From NCBI GenBank assembly GCA_016802295.1, contig JAESIW010000180.1, positions 4,571,975 to 4,635,974 on the forward strand: a stretch of DNA of 64,000 nt, written 5' to 3'. The notes below the pieces were generated by a model. It did no database searches and had not been told where the DNA came from. It saw only the letters and a list, made by a program, of their open reading frames with translations. Every line of letters starts with the position of its first letter. Within the stretch, counting starts at the first letter, position 1. Positions 57,056 through 64,000 of this stretch are shown piece after piece. The DNA is from Brachionus rotundiformis (lineage: Eukaryota > Rotifera > Eurotatoria > Ploima > Brachionidae). A program made the translations under genes and the position numbers.

Positions 57056-59586
57056 AATATATGTTCAAGGAAATAATTTGAGTTCGAATTCATTCCATGA
57101 ATATTTAAATTTTTTGATAATTTTGGCCATTTTTTAAATCATTAAATTTTTAAATAAAATTTTAAAATTATTTTGGTCTTTTTTTTTTGATTTTAAAATA
57201 AGCTTTTTTCTTATTTTTAAATAAAAGACTCCAAAAATAAATATAATATATAAAAAATGATGACGTTTTCAACTATTATAAAAGCTAATTTTTCATTTTG
57301 ACACTATTTTTCTAAACGAAATCCAATTATTAAAAAAATTTCTTATTTAGTAAGTTGGATACTTAATTTTTCTGTCAAGAATCAAAATATAAATTAGTAT
57401 TAGGATCAGTACAAGCGGATTTCAAACCGGTCAAAAAATATGAACGATCATAAATACGGGAAACAAAATCAATTAAAAAAAATAAACTAAAACATATATT
57501 TAATTAAATTATTTTGTTTAAATTAAAATTAATATGATCTTTTTATTTTTATTTTATATTTCAAAAAGGGTCTAGAATAAAAGTTTAATTTTAAATGCAA
57601 AAAAAAAGATTTAATGAATAACAACAAGGGTGTAAAGTTGCATTTGTTGTATGACAAAAAAACATAAAAACTAATAAAAAAAGGAATTGGAATTTATCTA
57701 TTTTTTTTTGCATATAAAATTAAGCTTTTATTCTAAAATTAATGTTCACAACAAATAAAAACTGGAATGTGAACAAAATGTTCACATTTTATTGGACTTG
57801 ATACTCATGGTCACAATTTTTGTGAACAATTGTTGACATTTTCCACTAGACCCCAAAAAGTCGTCCACCAAATAAACCAGTTTTCTCTGACTGCATCCAA
57901 CTCTAATATAGATGAATAAGTTTAGCTGCTAAAACTAAAAGATTTCAAATTCAAAAACCTTCTAGCCTAGCAAGTCTTCTGGAGAATAATTTCGACGACA
58001 CTAACAATGAGGCAGAACATTTTCCAACAAAAAAGAAATTCAGCAACGACCTAAAACTTTGTTTAAGACTGTAACTGGTTGGAAAAATCCAATTATCTGA
58101 TAAAAGATTTATATTTCGATAATACTTCAATTTATTTAGCATTCAGATTCAGTGGGTATGGATATTCCAATTGAATCAAATAGAATAAAGGCTGATACAA
58201 AAAACAATGGGCTCCCTCCTATTACAGACAAAAGATACTCAAGCTTCATACACAAGTTCAAATGACTGTGATCTGAAATTAATTAAATTTTTGATGTTAA
58301 CTTTAAAAAATTTTATCTATTATGTTTTTTTAATAATTTGATGCTAATTTGTTGATAAAAGTAACATGCGCCAGCAGTTGCTCAACAAGTAAAATAGAAA
58401 ATTATAAATCTTAAATCACTTGGTCAAACGAAGAGAAATAAAAAAATTTAATAAAAAATGGTATTCAACTATCTACAGACTATCAAATAAATAATAATAA
58501 ATCATTAATTCAGTTGTATTTGAAAAAAACAAAAAATGAACTTCATTTTTTGTTCAATGTGACATTGAATGATCTAAATGACTGGTGCGAAGAGTATTCA
58601 GTCTAACTAGTAATTGATCCAATGATACTTTTTTATGCACAAAATTAAATTTTGGTATATTTCTAATAAAATTGGGGTATCACCAATCAATTCGCCTTTA
58701 TTTAAATCTATCAATTTATGTTTTTTTTTCCAAATTAATATAAACTTTTATTTAAATTTAATAAACTCTAACTAAAAAATTGATTAATTTAATCCATTAA
58801 AGACCACAAATTAATTATTCTTTTATTTACCATAGAGATAATTAAAAGGACAATTTTAAATACTTTATTTTTAAAATATTTAATATATAAATTTAATATT
58901 CTAAGTTTCTTACACTACGATATTTTTACTAATGAGTAAATTAAATTAAGTAGACGATGAAATCTTTTTAATGATGAAATGAGGTTTTAGTATTTTATTA
59001 ATTAATATTGTAAACACGAAAATTGAATTTTGATACAAATGCACTTAGAATTACATAATTAATTTTTTATAAGAATTAAAAATTTGTTGAATTCTTAAAT
59101 ATTCTTTTACCGTACCAAATTCTTACACAAAAAAATTAATTAGATGGGTAAGCAAAATTTTGAAAATTATTTTGCAATTCATCACTAATGGATATGAAAA
59201 AAATTAATATTTTTTAATAATCTTTTAAATTTATAAAAAATCAATACTAGACATTCCAGGTCTGAAATGATTTTTAAATTAATAACCCTAGTTTGTACTG
59301 AAAATAAAAATATTCTTGACTTTTTATTTCAATTAATTTTATTTATATTTTTGAAAATAAAAATTCAAATTTCTTAAACCAAATAAAAATTTTTATCAAA
59401 ATTAAGATAAATTAATGAATATTTTCAAGTTCATTTGTACGTAATTTTCTTCTCGAATTAGTTAAAAAAATCAAATTATTTTCTCTTAGTAATTTCTTTG
59501 CATAATAAAAAAAAACATTTCTTGATTATATTTAAAATATAAAAATGTCTGGTAAATAATTGTCTGGCAAATAAAGTCAGAAATAT
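57056..59586. other. Intergenic, possible TE debris at 57930-58260
   Basis: A+T-rich. Plus-strand frames at 57955-58075 (LASLLENNFDDTNNEAEHF) and 58155-58264 (GLPPITDKRYSSFIHK) look coding-like but are short, out of frame with each other and not recognised. They may be transposon relics. The rest is empty. Confidence 0.35.
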
Positions 59587-60560
59587 TCAAATGTCAACAA
59601 TAGGTATATCATTTGTTTTTGGCTTCAAAAAATTAGAATCGGATTCTCTGGTTGTTAAGAATTTTGAATTATTGATGTTTCGTGAATCGCCTCTTCTTGC
59701 AGACAAACGAGCCTCCAATTTTTCTTTCTGATTCTTTTTCTCTCTTTCAAAGCTACGAGAAAAATTTTCCACAAAATTGGTAATTAAAATTTACAAAAAA
59801 AGCTAAATTACGCTATTTTAGTGTCTTGGTAGTTGTCTATTATTTCAGTGGCAATCTCTTGGTCATCCTTCTGTCGTGGTTTATTCATTAATTTGGCTTG
59901 CAATTTTTCTATTTGCCGGTGCCTTTCTTTTTCCTTGTTCAAATCGATTCCATTCAGCTTGGTCAATATTTTTTGTGTTTCACTCTCCAATGATTGTTCA
60001 TTTATTTCTCTATTTACTCGATTTGCTTCTGCTTGTTGCTGTCTCTCTTTTTTACGCAAATACTTTTGTACTGCTTCTTGTTCACCTGCCTCATTTGGAG
60101 CTATATATTTAAATCGATATTAAAAGTATTCGGTCATAGAAACAACATTACTTGCAGAATCAGTGGTTCGAGAAGCTCCTCGTTTGCGCCTCAAATACTC
60201 TGCCAAAGGGATGGAATTTTCCTTTTTTCGCTTAAACTCATACTTGCCTTCGGAAGTTCTAACTAGCTCTTCTTTAAACTTCTCTTGTTCGTAAAAAAGA
60301 TCTAGCATGGAATTTTTTATCTCCTCGCGACTCTCTTCCAAAACTGTTATCATTGCTTCGCTCTCTTGGTCATAGAAGTTCTCAAATGTTTTCATCAGCA
60401 TCAATTGGGTATCTTCGTCTATTCCTGGTGCATTTTTCCTAGCTCCGCTTGCAGTTGATAATGATCGATTCTGACCCGTTTCAACATCAAAATTTTCATC
60501 AAAATTTTCAGATTTGATGTCCTGGACACTTTTACTTTGATTCTTCTTAAAAAGCCTCAT
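59587..60560 (-). CDS. Unknown charged coiled-coil protein, 3 exons
   Basis: Exons 60152-60560, 59812-60100, 59587-59752; 287 aa. Introns are 51 bp (GCAA|GTAATG ... TATAG|CTCC) and 59 bp (AGC|GTAATT ... CGTAG|CTTTG), phases consistent. The N-terminal ~45 residues are Ser/Asn/Lys-rich and start MRLFKKNQSK. Residues ~48-125 include LMLMKTFENFYDQESEAM and IKNSMLDLFYEQEKF, amphipathic helices. Then come basic SIPLAEYLRRKRGASR and a long charged helix (AVQKYLRKKERQQQAEANR, HRQIEKLQAKL, REKKNQKEKLEARLSARR). The tail ends NDIPIVDI. There is no membrane segment and the protein is likely cytoplasmic or cytoskeletal. I do not recognise the family. Confidence 0.62.
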
Positions 60561-63500
60561 TAATTGGCCGAGTTTGAATCTAATTGCTAATTGAAAGTTA
60601 GAAGATTAACCTAAAAGCTAATTCAAATTTTTAAATGAAAACGGAAAAATAAGCTAACGTCAATTAGATTAATATTTAAAATTAAAACATTAAGAAATAT
60701 TCCTTTTTTAGGCTTAAGACTTGAAAAATCAACAATCTTTCTTCAGGAAAATATCGATTTTTAGTCAAATAAAAATAATGTAAAAAAATTTTAAATTTTT
60801 ACATGATTTCTCAAAATAAATGATTGCCAAAAATTCCAAAAATGCCAAAAATAATTTTATTTTAAAAGTTTATTTATTTGAGTTTATTAATCAATAAAAA
60901 AGCAAACTTTTCTCAGCTCAAGCTAAATCAATATTAATTTTGGAATTTTTTATAAACTTGTTTTTTTTTTAAATTTTCAATTAGGCTTTTTTCAAAATTT
61001 TGCTCTAAGGAATTCATAACAGAAGTTGACCAAAATAAAAAAGCTCTGATTTTATCAATTAAAATTCAAGTTTTTGTATTGTTCGAATAAATATTTTACA
61101 ATAAATCCAATTAGAACATGGATTTGGTAAAACAAGAATAATTTTCTCAATTGTGTGACTTGAGATTATAAAATTAATGAGCCTCTTAGAATTTTTTTAA
61201 AACAATTTTTTATTCAATTTTTAGCTTTATTAAGAATCAATTTCAAATTTCAAAATTAACCTTTTAAACTTATTTTAATAAACTGTTGATTAAATTTCTC
61301 ATATAAAATAATTTATATACATTTATGGTGTATAAAGAGGTTTGACTGCATTAAAATTTTAAAATTGATTGTTCGGATACTTGAAAACGCAAAACACGAT
61401 ATGAAAAATACTTTTCGTGTATTTTAATTTAAATTTTAATCTTATGCTAAAATGATAAAAAATCTTTTGTTTCAAGAAAAATATTTTAAAAAAATTGCTG
61501 CACTTTTGAATAAATATAAAATCAATTTATTTATTTCATGTAAAGTAATTTCTTGATACTTGATATCTTAATATCAAAAATGTATCTGTATTAACTGAAA
61601 TGCTAGTCATTCATATTTAATTCGATTTTAATTATAATTTATTTAGATAAAATAAAAAAAAAAGATACGAACTGAAATCTTTATTTATCAGATAAAAATA
61701 TTTGACATTTTTTATATATATTTTCTTTGAAATTTTTTTGGTTCGAAAGCGAATTTGTATCAATATAAAAAAAATATTTTATGCAATAAAAGATAATATC
61801 TATTTGCATAGTTTTTTTATTTGAATCTAAGACCAAAATAAAAACTCAATTTTGTCATTAAATATCATTAATATGTAATTTTTTATTTGGAAGATTCGAA
61901 ACTAATTTTGATGGAAAATATCTTTAAATGCGTTTTCCATAGTCTGATCCATTTTCCTTAATGTTTAAATTGAAGATTTAAAGCAACGTTGCCGTCTACA
62001 ACCACAATGATAATTGTTTATATTCGATAATTTTAATTTTTAAATTTAACAAGAATAAGCAGATGTTGAAAAATTATTTAAATAGAAAAATGTCGAGAGA
62101 TTTTCATTCTAAAATTAAAATTTAGTTTAAACATAAAACAAATTAAACCAAAAACTCGTTCAAATTGAATTCTCATTCAAACACATTAACGTTATACAAT
62201 TTTTTAAGTTAATTTAGGTTTTAAAATAAATAATTTGATCAGACTTAATCAAAACTGAACATTTTAATTAAGTTTTTTTTTGATTAATTTTGATTCAAAA
62301 AAGCTTTTTTTGTTTAAAAATAAGTGATAATGATTTTACTTGTATTTTTAATTAATTTTGAAATCTCAAATTGATGCCAGATTTAAAATAATAAAAAAGT
62401 TTTAAACTCGATGGTTTTTAAGTCTGAAAAAGTCACTGGAATAAGTCAAGATCCAACTGAATATTTCCTCAAAATATCACCTTAGATTATTTTAAAATAA
62501 TTGTCTGAGAACTTTTTTCATTAGAAGCCTTGGGTAGTAAAACCATTTAATTAAATGTGCAAATGGTGTATGAGAAAGATTACCAACGAAATAGCTTTGT
62601 ATTTTAAACCAGTCATCTAATTCGTAAAGCTTGTTTTAAATGGAATTTTTTCTAAAAATTAAGCTAATAAGTTTCAGGTTGAAGAAAATTAAATTCTTAA
62701 TTTAAATAATAGAATTTAATTTTCATCTCAAAGAAAAAGTTTCACCCAAATACCGTCACGATATAAGTACTAGCAAAAAAATAAAAAAAAAAGAAAGCTT
62801 TCTAATATATTTAATTTTTTGCTTAATCGGTGTTGATTTAAAAGTCACTCAAGGAAACATTTCAAATATTTTCAAAAAAAACTTCTCAATTTAAGTATTA
62901 ATTTTCTTATTTTCATGGCATTTTATTTTTTACTCTTTCCATTCTAACGATTTCAGCAGCAGGAAATGACAATATAAAATTACCTCATTCAACTATTTAT
63001 AGCAATCAAATCCATTAAGTAATTTTTATGCAAAGACCTAATGGTTTCCTGCTATCAAAAATGTCATTTTTAGTAAATCATGAAGTTCATTCGTTTTAAA
63101 TAAGTAAGTGTTCGTGTATGTAATTATCTGTAAGTCATGTCTTAAAAAAACACATATCATTTAAATCAAAACTTAAAATCTTAGAATCGAAAAAAAAACT
63201 CTATCAAAATCAAATAAAAATTTTGTCAGAATTTTGGAAAGAAATTAGGTAGACATTTTATCCAACTCTCGATCAAATATTTCCAAGAAAAATTAAAATT
63301 TTAATTAACTCCTAATTCATACAGGACAGTATATTGTTCCTTTATAGTACCAATAGATCAGTTAAATACTGTGAAATCATTTGGCTGTAAGTGATTCAAT
63401 TATTTTTGAGCGTAGGTAAAAATTAACTAATAATTTTATTTTCTTATTAATAACTACCATTACACAAATAAATGACATGTTTCCTCTTAGATTTAATAAA

Positions 63501-64000
63501 ATTTTTAATAAGCTAGAAATTAAACCAACGTCAATTAGAGACAAAGCATTAAGCTAATACAAACTAAATTTATTTAACTTTTAGTTCTATTTATTAAAAA
63601 AAATTTAATTAATCAAACGTTTGATTGATGAAATCGTATAGAAAGTTCCAATTTACAGCTAAACAACCAAACACATCAACAACAAAGTGCCATAAAAATA
63701 TTGTATTTACTTCCATATTTTATTTTTTGCAGTTAAATAAAGCAATTCCGAACTATGGAATGAAACAATCTCTGCTGAATATGGAACACATACTGTTTAT
63801 AAATCGATCGAGAATTGTTTTTTCTTGTTGTCAAATTCCGAAATTATTTTCTTATATAAATTTTAAATCCTATTTGTCACTTTATATTATTGGCTTTAAG
63901 TCAGAGATTTTCCGTAAGCTTGTGTGCTTCTGTAACATGCTAGCGATTTTTATTATTCATTTTCCTCAATTAAGATTTCAAAACTAACAAATCCAATTTA
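60561..64000. other. Intergenic, nothing convincing
   Basis: 3.4 kb of very A+T-rich DNA. A 120-codon plus-strand ORF at 63625-63987 starts only with TTG, has no recognisable motif and is probably chance. A short GAAATTAGGTAG stretch at 63241 matches ones at 41956 and 47582. Confidence 0.5.

Noticed and set aside
57930..58264. Coding-like plus-strand pieces downstream of FHAD1
   Set aside because: Short, in different frames, no recognised motif and no splice logic joining them; possible TE debris only.
63625..63987. 120-codon plus-strand ORF
   Set aside because: Begins at TTG with no upstream exon evidence and no domain. Its length is unusual but not convincing in this composition.
1..64000. 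Bacterial-type operons, CRISPR arrays, rRNA genes, prophage or defence systems
   Set aside because: None seen. Intron structure and gene content are eukaryotic throughout, and the repeats present are transposon-like or local duplications.

Overview
The window is eukaryotic, animal-type DNA. It is very A+T-rich and gene-sparse, with many GT-AG introns, most only about 45-65 bp long. Protein-coding content is metazoan: an FHAD1-like FHA/coiled-coil protein, RIOK3, Rab21, crooked-neck, a DEG/ENaC channel, an MFSD6-type transporter, two SLC13 symporters, a class-A-like GPCR and an NCKIPSD/SPIN90-type Arp2/3 activator. Tiny introns, high A+T, RING-like genes I cannot place and scattered RTE, CR1/Jockey and Ty3/gypsy remnants would fit a monogonont rotifer such as Brachionus. 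That placement is inference. Exon models below come from reading frame plus GT/AG signals and phase bookkeeping, with no transcript data.

Layout. 0-4 kb: the 5' part of a fucosyltransferase-like gene leaving the left edge (minus strand), an inverted truncated copy 1.5 kb away, and short direct repeats. 4-8.85 kb: a 4.85-kb structure with ~950-bp near-identical inverted arms around one unrecognised basic-protein ORF. 11.2-12.05 kb: a foldback MITE with TA target site. 12.2-13.7 kb: a broken RTE LINE split by another insertion. 14.4-18.6 kb: two divergent RING-like coiled-coil genes (plus). 18.8-26.9 kb: GPCR, SPIN90-like LRD protein and a small unknown gene (minus). 28.1-31.3 kb: MFSD6-like (minus). 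35.0-36.6 kb: RIOK3 (plus). 36.8-41.4 kb: tandem SLC13 paralogues (minus), the distal one with an apparent 1-nt frameshift. 42.3-43.1 kb: Rab21 (minus). 43.9-45.5 kb: nested retroelement debris including a 618-bp composite SINE-like element with a tRNA-like head and RTE ends. 45.6-47.0 kb: DEG/ENaC (minus). 47.9-50.1 kb: crooked neck (plus). 50.8-57.1 kb: FHAD1 (plus), two of whose introns hold gypsy gag and CR1 fragments. 59.6-60.6 kb: an unknown coiled-coil protein (minus). 60.6-64 kb: essentially empty A+T-rich DNA.

The genes do not form a pathway. They are independent housekeeping, transport, signalling and cytoskeletal genes separated by A+T-rich intergenic DNA and decayed transposons. 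The least ordinary parts are the long inverted-repeat element, the composite RTE/tRNA-headed element with its own target duplication, and the foldback MITE. I see no bacterial-type operon, CRISPR array or defence system.
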